DNA from: Pomphorhynchus laevis | Taxonomy: Eukaryota; Acanthocephala; Palaeacanthocephala; Echinorhynchida; Pomphorhynchidae | Length of the DNA stretch: 64,000 nt | Assembly: GCA_012934845.2 (NCBI GenBank) | Contig: WNNJ02002694.1 | Location: forward strand, 124,001 to 188,000 | Direction: 5' to 3' | Shown: positions 13,101-23,829 of the stretch, in pieces | Numbering within the stretch: position 1 is the stretch's first letter | Layout of the letters: each line of letters starts with the position of its first letter | Made by a program: the position numbers and the translations under genes | The notes under the pieces: generated by a model | Database searches by the model: none | What the model was told of the DNA's origin: nothing | Seen by the model: the letters and a program-made list of their open reading frames with translations, nothing else

Positions 13101-16100
13101 TACAATCGATAACTCTTTGGAATCAATAAAATTGCGATATCTTGTAGTGATACAGCAATAAATTTGTTTTTTTTTAGCTTATGGCAGCTAAAATTTACTT
13201 ATTTATCCCTATTTCGAAAAGACACGTTAAGTTCGATTAAATAGTCTGCATCATTATTGCTCTATCACTTCAGTGACTACACGTTCATCTAAAACAACGG
13301 AACATCTGAAGAATTGCATTGTCTGTCATAGCAGAATAGGTCACTAATTATCCCTGCTTGAATTGATTTAAAAACGACCCGGACAGCATCATCTTTCAAA
13401 ATGTGCCTTTCATGGATCCATACAAATGCATCTTCAATTTTCCGATATATAATATCTATTTGAACGATGGTTCTGCAAACCGTCTGCCCACGTTATTTTT
13501 AGCGACAATATACCCTCTTATAATCAAGATTTTTTCACTGACGATTCATTGTGAATTGATTTATTAAACTGAAATTATAAAGCATTTCAAATTTACTTTA
13601 ACATTATAAATAATTATTAATGAATATAAACTGAATTTATCTAACTAATAAATACTAATTTGTCTTACTTTTCTCTAGCTTGCATATCTATGTCGACTTA
13701 CATGTGTCAAAGCTCGTTAAATGACATATTGAAAGTTCTTAAAACAAAATTATTTTGATCATTCTAAGCGAACTTGAAGTAACATATAAACGTTATTAGC
13801 TACGGAAGAATAAAAACATCAATTAAAATTTGTAATAAGACGTTTATCGTCGTATTAGAAAACACGTATATCTGAATGCTTAAATTAAAACATGTTATGG
13901 AACATGTTTTAATTAGGGAAAATGTTGCTCTAATTAAAACCTAAACTTTTAATATCAAAGAAATACCCCTCAAGAGATTTAGAAATTGGATTCAAATTTA
14001 AATGCTGTAAGAGCCTATTTGCTTAATTACTTAGTTATTACTTAAGCCATGACACCATTATTGAACAATCATTTAATTAGTTAAATTATAATAAATATTA
14101 ATTCAATATCTCGCTCCTCCGTGATCTCGCCGCTAAGTTCATAACTAAATACTAATCATTTTTTCCTCTTTATTTGACTCCGAGTTGACCACAATCTTTG
14201 ATTATGTTCTTTCTACCCAATTTGCACGTTATGATAGGATCTCATCATGCTCTTTGGTTTCACTCAGATTGTCGCATGTCCAAACGCAATCTTCGTCACA
14301 CTCATCTGCCTACGACATCTCAGGCGCAGCGACGATGCTTGTACTAATATCGTCAATCAAGTAATACCATTTTATTAATTGAATTATAATAAATATTAAT
14401 TCAAATATATTAGACAAGTATATCACACTAATTTTTATTTTGATTAGTACATCTAATTTTGATCTCATATTAAATATATGTATTATTTGTTAATTTTCAT
14501 TTTAAATAAAATTTTAAATTGTGTTAATTTATCCTCATCGATAGTGACAATAAGTAGGATCCCTTCCCATATGTTCACAGATTCTTATAGTTTCCATAAG
14601 CATCTGGAAGTATTTCATTTCTGGCGTTTACGAAAGCTTTGAAGGGCTTTATGGAAACAAGATCGTGTTGGGATTATTCGAAAACAATTACGATCTAAAT
14701 ATTCACAAATAATTTCCACTGTATTTAGCAAGCTGTATTTAATAATTTCCACTGTATTTAGCAAGAATGTTCATTGTGAGAATCTCTACAAAGTTTTGAA
14801 TTTTGTGGTTATATATTTAAGTATGTGGATCAATGTCTCAATAATGAATTAAATAATTACCAAAATATTTATAAACGACAGATAAATTTAAACAAAAATA
14901 CTTAAAATAATTATTAGATTTCAAACAGTGTGCAAAACAACGCAACCGTCACAATATATTAATTCATAAAAATCTGCATATCTTTTACGTCATATATTTT
15001 TCATTTTTATGCAATAATGAACATTTCAATGCACTTGTAAATACGCAATCAAGACGAATTGTTAATGGTGAAAGAACGCCTGTCTTGCATAATAAATATG
15101 TATCTTTCACATATTAAGAACATGTAAATTAAATTAAGTTAAAAATCCACCGTTGGCAGATATCTTTCCCCTTAATAAACAATTTAAAGGACTAAAACAC
15201 GATTTGTATGATTTAATGTAAGATAAAAACCTCACACAACGTACTTTACGCAAAAAATGAGCATGGCAAGATCACAATTGAACTATTTTATTAGGTTCCT
15301 CTAGCCTTCCATATATTCCAGCTGTTAAACGCGATATCATTATATGATAATTTCGAATCAGTTTATACTTTCGCTTCTTTATGATGTTTTCAAAAGACAT
15401 CACTCGCCTCATAGTCCGATGAAACCACACAACTTTCAAACTTATTTTTTCATCAATGTTTTTATTCCTTTGCGCTAAAACTACTTGTCTATACCGCCTT
15501 ACAAAAATATCAGATCAACTTACTGCGTGTATTTTATATTATATTTAAATTAAAAATAATGCTAAATAAAATTTAAATAATTAAATAATAAATAATTGCT
15601 ATATAAGATTTTACATAATTTATATCAAGCTAAAATTTAAAATTGAAATATTTATTGAATATTAAATTAAATTTATTATTTTTAAAAATTAAACTGAAAC
15701 AACTCAAGAAGGACTTTAAGGTAAATGGTCTCTCAGTATGAACGGGAGAATAAAATTTTATTCAAAATATTTTATTTTAAGTATCAACGGGCCTAATTTT
15801 ATTTACTTTTATTTTAAGTTTCAACGGGCCTAAAGTAATCGTGACTAAATTATTTCCACTAAATTTTAAGAAACGTACCATTATTTAAATATTTAAAAAA
15901 TATTTTTAGTAAATAAAAATTGATTTTCTCTGTATATTACAACCCAAATAAAAAGTTTAAATCACTAACGTAAGAACATCAGACGAGAATACACATCGGA
16001 GTTTGCATGTATATAAGACATACAAAGAAGAAAATATTAATTTTTAATTTTTTAAATTAATTTATTAATTAAAAATTTAAAAATTAATTAATTTTTAAAT

Positions 16101-16480
16101 TTTTCACACAAAAATGTAAATACTAAAATGTACCAAATACTTATTATTAAATGAAGTATTTAGTATTATCAAATATTAAAATGTTATCAAATATACTAAA
16201 ATATTTCATACTAAAATGAAAGGTATACTAAAATGTAACGAATAAAATTTCCTTCAGTGCTTTTAAAATTAAAAAAATTTAAAATTAAATATTTTAAATT
16301 CTAGTTTTACTAAAATGTTCCAAGTAACGCTCTATCCTGATCGTATTTTTCCTTTTTACGTTTCAAAAAATGTCAATACCTTATTTGTTTCTGCGTAGAA
16401 CTGTTTCCCTTCGTTGGTGCTGGAAGCGTTTTGTCTTTCAAGAAAATGGTTGACGTTTAGATGAGGCCTCCCAAGAGATT
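10140..16480. other. Long AT-rich region without recognised genes
   Basis: Six kilobases with no convincing gene. Noted items: a hairpin with ATAAGGAGTGG and CCACTCCTTAT arms at about 10670-10706, with its left arm repeated at 11044-11066; a ~65 bp direct repeat at about 12350-12415 and 12500-12563; a GC-richer island at 11985-12085; a ~60-codon open minus-strand stretch at 13300-13490; an insert flanked by ~25 bp direct repeats at 14082-14405; a duplicated ATTTTAAGTWTCAACGGGCC at 15770-15835; and very AT-rich palindromic sequence at 16030-16110. Confidence 0.5.
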
Positions 16481-17507
16481 GTATACGAAAATATGAAATA
16501 CGAAATATTTCTTCGTATTTCCTCTATTCGTCAAGCTCTTCGTCTTGAAAAGATCAAAATTACATGGATCATCCTTCATCACCTTGACATAACTCAAGCT
16601 ATTTTATCTGTTAATTCGATCATATTCCAAATCATTAACAATATGATTTTCTTAGGTTTTCACTTCAACAATTTTATTTAACTCCAACCTTTTGTTCATG
16701 ACAAAGTTCGTGCTTCTTTCTTATTTCTTCGTGATTTCCGTCGCATTCGTAGGCTAATCGACTTCCGCTATTGTCTCTTTCTTGCATCGTCTCTTCTATT
16801 TTTCAGAATTGATTATTGCCTTAGCTTATTTACCAACTCTTCCAATTCTGCGCTGTTACCTCTCCAAACTTTCATAAACTTTGCTGCTAATGTCCTCTTC
16901 GTCTTCACCGCCTCGACCATATATCCCATTAAATTTCCGTCCTATCTTGCCCACAATTAACTTTCGTGTTGAATTTCATTTGCATAATGTTATTTATCGT
17001 CTTCTATTTTGTCACTCACCATCCTACTTATACGTTACTTACCTTGATGATTCAAAATCTGCTGTCTTGGCTCTGCAATAAAATAATTATATACTTCTCA
17101 ACGTCCCTCCGCACTCAACCAATCATGACCTCCGCTCTTTTATAGTCTTTGCTCCACTCGCCAAGAATTAATTGCCAGCATAGTCCGTTCTTCCTCATCG
17201 CTTCCACTCTTTAATCAACGCCTACGTTTCTGTACTATGGATACACCTCCACAATAAATAAAGAAATACATTCCCTCAGAATCTCATCCAGCTCACAATT
17301 TTTCATACCGCTTTAACGAAACCACTCAACAATTCCCCAGACGCTTTGCAACATTTCACTCATGTCCCTTATCTTCAATGTACTCGCTTCAATTCCATCA
17401 ACATTTTAATTTTACATTCTATTTTTTTGTTTTGTTTTTATTTGTTTGTTCTTTTCCTTTTCCTTAGGTTTGTAAGCGTGCATAGGCGTGCATTTGTCAA
17501 TAAACTA
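16480..17507 (+). mobile_element. LINE family alpha, 3' portion
   Basis: Frames read FLGFHFNN, then PFVHDKVRASFLFLRDFRRI and RRLIDFRYC, matching the C-terminal RT region of family alpha (compare FVRDKVRSSTLILRNIRQIR at 31741-32145 on the minus strand). Near 17469-17500 lies GTAAGCGTGCATAGGCGTGC followed by ATTTG, a diverged form of the family 3' tail. The frame is broken. Confidence 0.75.
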
Positions 17508-17533
17508 CCAACTAACGACACTACTGTGAATCA

Positions 17534-17658
17534 AATGTTCCATGCAAACGCGGTGGGCCACATTTGTGCTTATGCAGGCACAAGACTAGCTAGAAATGCG
17601 CCAATTATTTCACAGGCGATCCATCCAAAATGGATCGCCTGTGCCTGCATGGAACATT
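17534..17658. repeat. Nested palindrome (two stems)
   Basis: An outer 13 bp perfect inverted repeat (AATGTTCCATGCA at 17534-17546, TGCATGGAACATT at 17646-17658) encloses an inner 14 bp perfect hairpin, CACAGGCGATCCAT with its complement, loop CCAAA, at 17611-17643. A small inverted-repeat element or a cruciform-forming site is possible. Confidence 0.7.
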
Positions 17659-17760
17659 ATCAGCCGTTAACGTCAAGGAGTGAATATTATAACATAAGCT
17701 ACACTGCACGAGTCCCAGTTGTTGATACCACATTAAATTTTTAAAGAAATCTCTACCTGC

Positions 17761-17868
17761 ATTAATTCTGGCCCAAAATTTAATCTCAGTATTGTGATGT
17801 TCAATGCCAAAATCCATTAATTCTGGCCCAAAATTTAATCTCAGTATTGTGATGTTCAATGCCAAAAT
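17761..17868 (+). repeat. 55-bp tandem duplication
   Basis: The unit starting ATTAATTCTGGCCCAAAATT occurs twice, at 17761 and 17816, with almost no differences. It directly adjoins the inverted-repeat element that begins at about 17879. Confidence 0.85.
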
Positions 17869-17919
17869 TTATTAGTTCTACTGGAACGAAGAAAATAATT
17901 TCCCTATATTTAAAAATAC

Positions 17920-17955
17920 AAGATTTCGATAGCTCCTGCTATCATCATCAGGATT
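17920..17955 (-). ncRNA. Hammerhead ribozyme-like motif in the terminal repeat
   Basis: On the minus strand, position 17951 starts CTGATGA, then T, then a 6 bp stem GATAGC / GCTATC closed by the loop AGGA, then GAAA. These are the two conserved boxes and helix II of a type I hammerhead. Sister copies continue with TATT G after the GAAA box, giving a 2 bp palindromic helix III and a permitted U at the cleavage site, as in the minimal hammerheads of Penelope-like elements. Helix I pairing is weak in this copy, so activity is uncertain. Confidence 0.45.
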
Positions 17956-18479
17956 ACAATGAAATGTTCAAAAAATTTAGACAACATTAATTGGTTTTCT
18001 TAAAAATTAGAAATACAAAAAATTGCACAACACACATCTTGAAACAAACAGAAAGAAAAAGAAACAACAATGAATTAATATTTAATTTAACTTGAATGTA
18101 TCTGTGAGCAGAAATTCTTCTGGTTGTGTCAATATTATCCTCAATGTACTGTTTCTATTTTTGATACAGCAGGACGCTACTAATCAGTCTGGGTGGGTCT
18201 CATCAGCTGCTGACCCAGACCTACATTTCACGTTTCGACCCTTATTATCTGCTTTCTCCGTACATTGATGCTGATCGGATTTGAACTCAGGACGTATGTA
18301 TCTTGATTCAACGCTACATCTACTTGGCTGGCTGCTCCAGTGGTGTATAAATACACTGTTTTATATTACTTTCGGTAGGGGATCGTATTCTAACGATCTA
18401 TTAGAAACCTACCTTTCGCGTGTAATCCGCTTGACGAATCACTGCTTTCCATGCTGTCACTTGCAATTGATGTTTTTAA

Positions 18480-19960
18480 TTTAACTTGAATACAAAAGGT
18501 CCTTTTGGATACATATCTCCCGAAACTAGCGGCTGATCTTAACTCCGTCTCTGCAATAGAAGACGCTCAAATCGCTTACTTATTACTAAGTAAGTGTTAT
18601 TTGGCGTTTAGAGTAACCCGTCTAATGAGAACGATTTATCCTCAAACCTTTCGCCCTTTCGCCGCGTCACCAGGCAGCACTGCCAATGAGGTCAGGAGGT
18701 CTGGGTTTTCGGAGAACGACCGACCATTTGACATCGGCTTTCGTCGCCAGTTTCGCAAGATTAGCCTCCGTTGAAGGTCTCCCTTGTACGCACTTTCCTG
18801 GTTTCGACTCCTCTTTTTCGTATCTACTCCTAACATCCAAAGTACCAGCATTCGATGCGGAGATCTTATCTCAATCACGCTTGTTCTCGATTGTTGATAA
18901 CACTACTTACGAAAATTTGCTAGTCAGATTAAATCAAATCACCAGGACGAGGTGTTTGGCCGTCGCCCAACCGCACGCATCGGCATGGCTAAACGTAATT
19001 CTCAATAAAGCATCACGAACCGTTTTTCAGTCTCCCCAATTTTGCGCTCTAATCCGTATGTGGTTAGGGATTTCATTAACGCCCAGCGACTACAGATGCA
19101 TCCGATGCTACCGTCACGGTGACCGTTACGGGTTGCACGCTCTAACTTGCCAGTTCGTAAACTTGGAAGGCGTCAAGCATGATGCTATTCGCGACGCTAT
19201 ATTTCGCGCCGTCCAACGAGCAAGGATGCACGTGGGGTTGGAAACGCGTCACCTCCTACTGAACTTACAGGAGAGACCGGCAGATATCCTTCTCTATGGG
19301 GATCCACCCGAGGCTGTAGATTTCGCGGTGACAAACCATTTATAACCGACTTACGTATCGATGAGCGCAACGATCGGAGGTTCGACAGAACACGCTTATG
19401 CAGAAGGCGTGCAAATGTCGTAAGTATAAACAGCGCGTGGAGTCCGCCGGCTACAACTTCAGGCCAGAATTAGTAGAGAGCTTTGGAGGATGGAACGACA
19501 GGAGCGAGGCTTTGGTCCGTAAAATCGCCACTTTTGAAAATCGGGTAGTAGGCACCCCTTACCCGATAGTAGCTACAAGGATATTCCAGAACGCGTCGGT
19601 GGCCCTAATGCGCGGAAATGCGCGAGCGATTTTGGCTTTATTTGAACACAGCGAAGTAGCCGTAGCTACAGCTGCAATCGTGTTACCTCCCGAGCCACAC
19701 ATGTTCATAGAAAACGACGTCCTGTCATTTCATCGCACAAACCTAGACAACGAAACCTCACGTCATTAACGACAGAAACTGATCTACAGAAGGCAATCAA
19801 CGAGGCGGTCGCAGAGAACAAGGAATCCTTTGACTTTACTGAATCCCTCAAGATGACAGGCACGAAAATGAGGAAAACTGACAGCGAGGAGGAATACTGC
19901 GAATCCCTCAAGGTTTTCGATAAGGGCGAGAACGGTTTCACATCGGTGCACATTAATGCT
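18480..19960 (+). mobile_element. RT element with CCHC and restriction-like endonuclease (R2-superclade-like), C-terminal part
   Basis: The RT thumb-like region reads IEDAQIAYLLLSKCYLAFRV followed by TRLMRTIYP. A second frame from 18776 gives PHASAWLNV, then CIRCYRHGDRYGLHALTC (a CCHC finger of the CxxC..H..C type) and about 50 residues later RPADILLYGDPPEAVDFAV, the RPD..D core of a PD-(D/E)XK restriction-like endonuclease. A third frame at 19398-19769 reads KYKQRVESAGYNFRPELVES and QNASVALMRGNARAILA, the usual C-terminal tail. The frame breaks at least twice and the RT palm is absent. The domain order is that of RLE-type non-LTR retroelements. The assignment to a clade is not attempted. Confidence 0.75.
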
Positions 19961-20099
19961 TGTATTTTTGGATAAATATTAAAAAACGAAATTTTTTAAA
20001 CATTTTATTGTAATCATGATGATATCAGGAGTTATCAAAATATTGTATTTTTTGAATAAAGGGAAATTATTTTCTTTTTCGTTCCAGCAACACTATCTA

Positions 20100-20950
20100 A
20101 TCGAAAATGGAAGAAGATTATGGCTTTAGTGTGTACATGCAAAATTTAATATTACTGCAACTTGAAATTATGGAACAGAGGCTAATGAATAGGTAACAAA
20201 ATTACTATATATGTCGAGTTACTTTAGGCCACAGTCAGGCTAGTTGGTCTTACAGAAGTTTCAGACATTTGCAAAACATTCTAAATTAGATCTTACTATT
20301 TGGACTGATTTATACATTCCAGATTTATTGTTAAAATAGACACAAAAATATGGAACAATATTTTCGATTTTATATGCACGATATCATTTTTATATTGACA
20401 AGCATTAGTTTAAAAGGCGAACGGATATTAAATTTTTTGAAGATTCATCTTATTAAAAATGTGCGTGTTATAAATCTGCTTTATTTATAGTAAGATATAT
20501 TATGATAAATAAGATTCAATAGGCGACAAAACGTCTGTAGGTATAATTATCATATAATACTGTATATGTACACTATAGACTTTATAATTTATATTATTAT
20601 ATTGACGACAATTGTATTAACGACACTATGAATAGGAATTTCACTTATGAGAAGCATTGCAATGTCGGATTCAAACAACGTTAATGATAGTAACAGATAG
20701 GTCCGTATAGAAGATTACGGACGAAACATGAAAGCTCATTCTGAATGATAAAGACGAGAATGCGGATAATATTGGAATAGCCCATCAAATTGAAATGGCA
20801 AAGTATCACGTCTACAGCAATATTTTGAAGTTGAATCAACCAACAAGTCGTCAAAGATGAGGCAAAAGAATACAGCAATAAAGTGACATAAATGAAAATT
20901 TAATTGCTTTCCTATTTGGAGATCACAATCAAATTTCACAATCCAAACAT
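20100..20950. other. AT-rich intergenic DNA
   Basis: No recognisable gene or repeat family. Confidence 0.45.
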
Positions 20951-20957
20951 TAAGCCT

Positions 20958-21104
20958 AATGATCAAAATTGAAATGACAAGACGCCCCGCATGAGTCAGA
21001 AAATTTATTGATCATCAGAAATTGTAAGTAGTTAATAGAGATAGCAAGATAGTTTAAACTGTCTGACTCATGCGGGGCGTCTTGCCATTTCAATTTTGAT
21101 CATT
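20958..21104. mobile_element. 147-bp MITE with 43-bp inverted ends (family 3)
   Basis: Bases 20958-21000 (AATGATCAAAATTGAAATGA, then CAAGACGCCCCGCATGAGTC) and 21062-21104 are reverse complements over 43 bp with one mismatch, around a 61 bp AT-rich centre. The near-perfect ends suggest recent origin. No clear target duplication was found. Confidence 0.85.
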
Positions 21105-21633
21105 TAACATTGACCCCGAGCACCTTCCGTTTCCATGACTAAGCATAATCTTAGATGCGTTTGATATTATTAAAAAAATATAGCGTCATATGTTTGTTAG
21201 CAAGAAAACAGAAAAATATCAAGACATGTGCAAATATTTTCGAATTGTATATTCCTATCACAGAATACGAGTACATGTCGATGATTCCAATTTAAATATA
21301 TTCATCAGATGTACTTTTGAACGTTAATCTAGAATGTCGGGCTTATCGTCAAACACATAATGTTCGAGGTCATAATGTTCGGCTGCCTTGTGATATATTT
21401 AAAAGGCATCTCCGATAATTCGCTTACATAGTAGCGTAGGCATAGCCACTTTCAACTAACCACGTATTTTCCGGATCCATCCTAATTTTATTCAACAGGA
21501 AATCTCATCGATTTCGTTGTTTGTGTTCTAACATGATATTTTTCATAATAGAGTTTAATAATTTGTTAGTTGAATGGGTCAACAAAACTGCGAACTAAAT
21601 GTTCAATTTACCTTAACAAACACCAATAGAAAA

Positions 21634-21721
21634 TGTACCTTTAATCAAAACTCAAAAAAATCATTTTCAATTAGAGATTTAAATCCAATTGCTTAAATCT
21701 AACAACAAGGAAAACGACAAC
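21634..21721 (+). repeat. 87-bp direct repeat, copy 1
   Basis: The stretch starting AATGTACCTTTAATCAAAAC and ending AACAAGGAAAACGACAA recurs almost identically at 22816-22902. The two copies bracket a LINE alpha tail and the cox1 NUMT, so the whole 1.1 kb block may be an insertion or part of a segmental duplication. Confidence 0.9.
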
Positions 21722-21779
21722 CCAATTCTTAATATTTTATAAAAATGGGTTGTACAAAATATATCTAATTAAATACTGT

Positions 21780-22318
21780 GTCGAACTTAGAATAACCAAA
21801 GATGATTACTGCCTCAGCCTTTTCGCAAATTCTCCAAAATCCATCATCCTACCCCTACAACGAATAATCAACTCCGCCGTTCGAGTGATTTTTCGTGTCC
21901 GTCGCTTCGACCACACATCCACATATCTTGCTCACTCTCCTGGCCCACCATTCACATCCGCATCAAGCTCCGCCTTCTTCTCGTAACTTTTCGTATCATC
22001 GCTGTCGGTTCCACTTCTTTCATCAGCCTTCCTTTATTAGAAGGCACTCGCCCCACCTCGCTATTACTGCGTTTCCGTCTTACCATCTTACTTCACGTTC
22101 CCGATTACTCCAACAACTACGGTCTTTGATCCTTCCTAGTTGCCGCCTCACTCACCTGGAATCAACTCCCTCTCGACGTCCGCCGCGCTCACTCCTTTAT
22201 CACATTCAAACACCTCCTCCGTTCACACCTTATCGACAAATGATTTACAGTTTTGTTTTGTTGTGGTCATGTAAGCGTGCGCTGACACGCATTTTCCACG
22301 TTAAATAAATCTTTTTTT
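21780..22318 (+). mobile_element. LINE family alpha, 3' end
   Basis: Translation gives DDYCLSLFANSPKSIILPLQ and RVRRFDHTSTYL, matching the last part of the family RT frame (compare 38296-38544 on the minus strand). The 3' end is preserved: GTCATGTAAGCGTGCGCTGA, then CACGCATTTTCCACG and a poly-T after AATAAATC. The element is 5' truncated. Confidence 0.8.
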
Positions 22319-22374
22319 TTGTAAAGCTACAAAAAACATTTAAAAACTTAGATCCCATATTCCCGTAGAATTTA

Positions 22375-22745
22375 TTAAATTATTTAACCTAAATATTTAG
22401 GCCAACAACTTAAATTCCTGAATAACAGTAAGCACATCAACAGTTATAGAAACCGCAATAAAATAAGCACGAGTATCAATATCAAACCCTACAGTAAACA
22501 TGTAAGCCCAAACAAAACAAATTAAAGCCACAATAAATAACAACACACATCATCTCAATAAAAACCTCAAATTTCACTAGCATTAAGCTCAATACATGAT
22601 ATAATAAACATAATCTCAGAAAAACAATAATATAAACCTCCAAATGGTCAAAAAATACAATAAGATGCTGATATAAAATAGGGAACAACATCCACAGGAG
22701 TAATAAGCTAGAACTGCATATAACTTTTCTCGTAATCAAGTTGTT
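22375..22745 (-). pseudogene. cox1: Nuclear copy of mitochondrial cox1 (NUMT)
   Basis: On the minus strand, pieces in different frames read PILYQHLIVFFDHLEVYII, matching the cox1 segment ILYQHLFWFFGHPEVYI, and later FVWAYMFTVGFDIDTRAYF, matching VWAHHMYTVG.DVDTRAYF. The stretch is about 370 bp, interrupted by shifts, and flanked by nuclear LINE sequence. It is thus a decayed mitochondrial insertion, not an active gene. Its divergence suggests moderate age. Confidence 0.8.
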
Positions 22746-22815
22746 CGTCTAAAGGTTGATAAGAAAAGAAAATACGAACAAAGCATCATAAACGATATAT
22801 GGTCTGCGCCCAAAT

Positions 22816-22902
22816 GTACCTTTAATCAAAACTCAAAAAAAATCATTTTCAATTAGAGATTTAAATCCAATTGCTTAAATCTAACAACAAGGAAAACGAC
22901 AA
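22816..22902 (+). repeat. 87-bp direct repeat, copy 2
   Basis: Nearly identical to 21634-21721 (one base longer in an A run). It is followed immediately by the LINE beta linker region. Confidence 0.9.
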
Positions 22903-22904
22903 AA

Positions 22905-23560
22905 ACGCTTCTGGGCTCATGCTAAGCGAGTTAGTGTCATTAATTCATCGATTAATTCACTTCACATGGGTGGTGTAAATATTATTACTCAATCTTTAAT
23001 GGCTGAAATCTTTGCAGATACATTTTTATTATCACCTGCTAATAGCTATGCTAGCAGTAGCCTTGACCCTTCACATGGTAATGCGAATATTAATTACATT
23101 GTGTCAACAGAAGTTCGTCAAAACTTCTGGATGTGATCTTCCTTGATTTTAGTCGGGCATTTGATCGTGCTTCGCACGCGATGTTGCTTGGCGTTCTGCA
23201 ATCGTATCAAATCAATAAATGGCTAATAGATTGGATTCAGAATTTTCTATATGACCGCCTTTTTTCGCTTACGCGTAGGTCAATCTTTATCCTCACCTTG
23301 AAAAGTATCTATCGGTGTACCTCAAGGGTTTGTCTTGGGTCTAGTCTTCTTCAACATATTCATAAATACCTTTTTGGATGAGCTAGTTAGATCAAAGTCT
23401 TGCGAATTCTTGGCTTTTGCAGATGACTTGAAATTATGGAGGACCATTAAGGATCTGGAAGATATTGTGTGTTTGCAGAAGGCACTAAATGTAGTACATG
23501 GTTTATCTTAATTAACGGGTATCCACTTAAATGTGCCCTAGTGTGTACACTTGCGTTTCG
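22905..23560 (+). mobile_element. LINE family beta fragment (linker and RT)
   Basis: The frame starts with a linker, SLMAEIFADTFLLSP, typical of the region between endonuclease and RT. It continues with VIFLDFSRAFDRASHAMLLG, then a shifted IGVPQGFVLGLVFFNIFIN and LAFADDLKLWRTIKDLEDIV, the RT active site with FADD. The order is CR1-like. At least two frameshifts are needed and the 3' end is missing. Confidence 0.8.
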
Positions 23561-23636
23561 GCAAAAATAGTTTAAAAACAAGCTATTACATTAAAAGTGA
23601 CTATATAGTCACTTCCAATGTAACAAAGAAAAAACA

Positions 23637-23826
23637 AAGAAGAAAATAATTTTCCTTTATTTAAAAAATTCAATATTTCGAGAGCTCCTGCTATCAATAT
23701 CAGGATTACGATAAAATGTGATTATCATCAGGATTACAATAAATCACATTCTATTGTAATCCTGATGATAGCAGGAGCTCTCGAAATATTGAATTTTTTT
23801 CAAAAAAAAATTATTTTCTTCTGATA
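23637..23826. repeat. Palindrome of two inverted terminal-repeat copies
   Basis: The left half matches the left end of the 17.9-20.1 kb unit (GAAGAAAATAATTTTCCTTT, then GCTCCTGCTATCAATATCAG). The right half is its reverse complement, with a further partial copy between them. No cargo is present. This looks like a head-to-head pair of terminal repeats, an arrangement known from Penelope-like elements. Confidence 0.7.
23762..23791 (+). ncRNA. Degenerate hammerhead-like motif
   Basis: CTGATGA is followed by TAGCAGGAGCTCTC and GAAATATTG. Relative to 17920-17955 it lacks one TGA triplet, so helix II is shortened or must borrow the GA of the first box. GAAATATT keeps the palindromic helix III. Probably inactive. 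Confidence 0.35.
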
Positions 23827-23829
23827 TTG

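Larger units (their letters stand above)
17879..20090 (+). mobile_element. 2.2 kb unit with ~100 bp inverted terminal repeats around an RLE-type retroelement fragment
   Basis: The left end (about 17879-17987) and the reverse complement of the right end (about 19994-20090) align over ~100 bp; both contain GGAACGAA, AAAATAATTTCCCT, AGCTCCTG or ACTCCTGATATC and ATTACAAT. A third and fourth copy of this terminal sequence form the palindrome at 23637-23826. Inside lies the plus-strand RT and endonuclease remnant at 18480-19960. The repeats carry a hammerhead-like motif, which in the literature is known from Penelope-like element terminal repeats. Whether ends and cargo form one element, or two solo terminal copies happen to flank an RLE fragment, cannot be settled from the window. 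Confidence 0.5.

Noticed and set aside
17605-17865. Minus-strand 86-codon frame
   Set aside because: It spans the hairpin and the 55 bp tandem duplication; its repeated peptide simply reflects the duplication.
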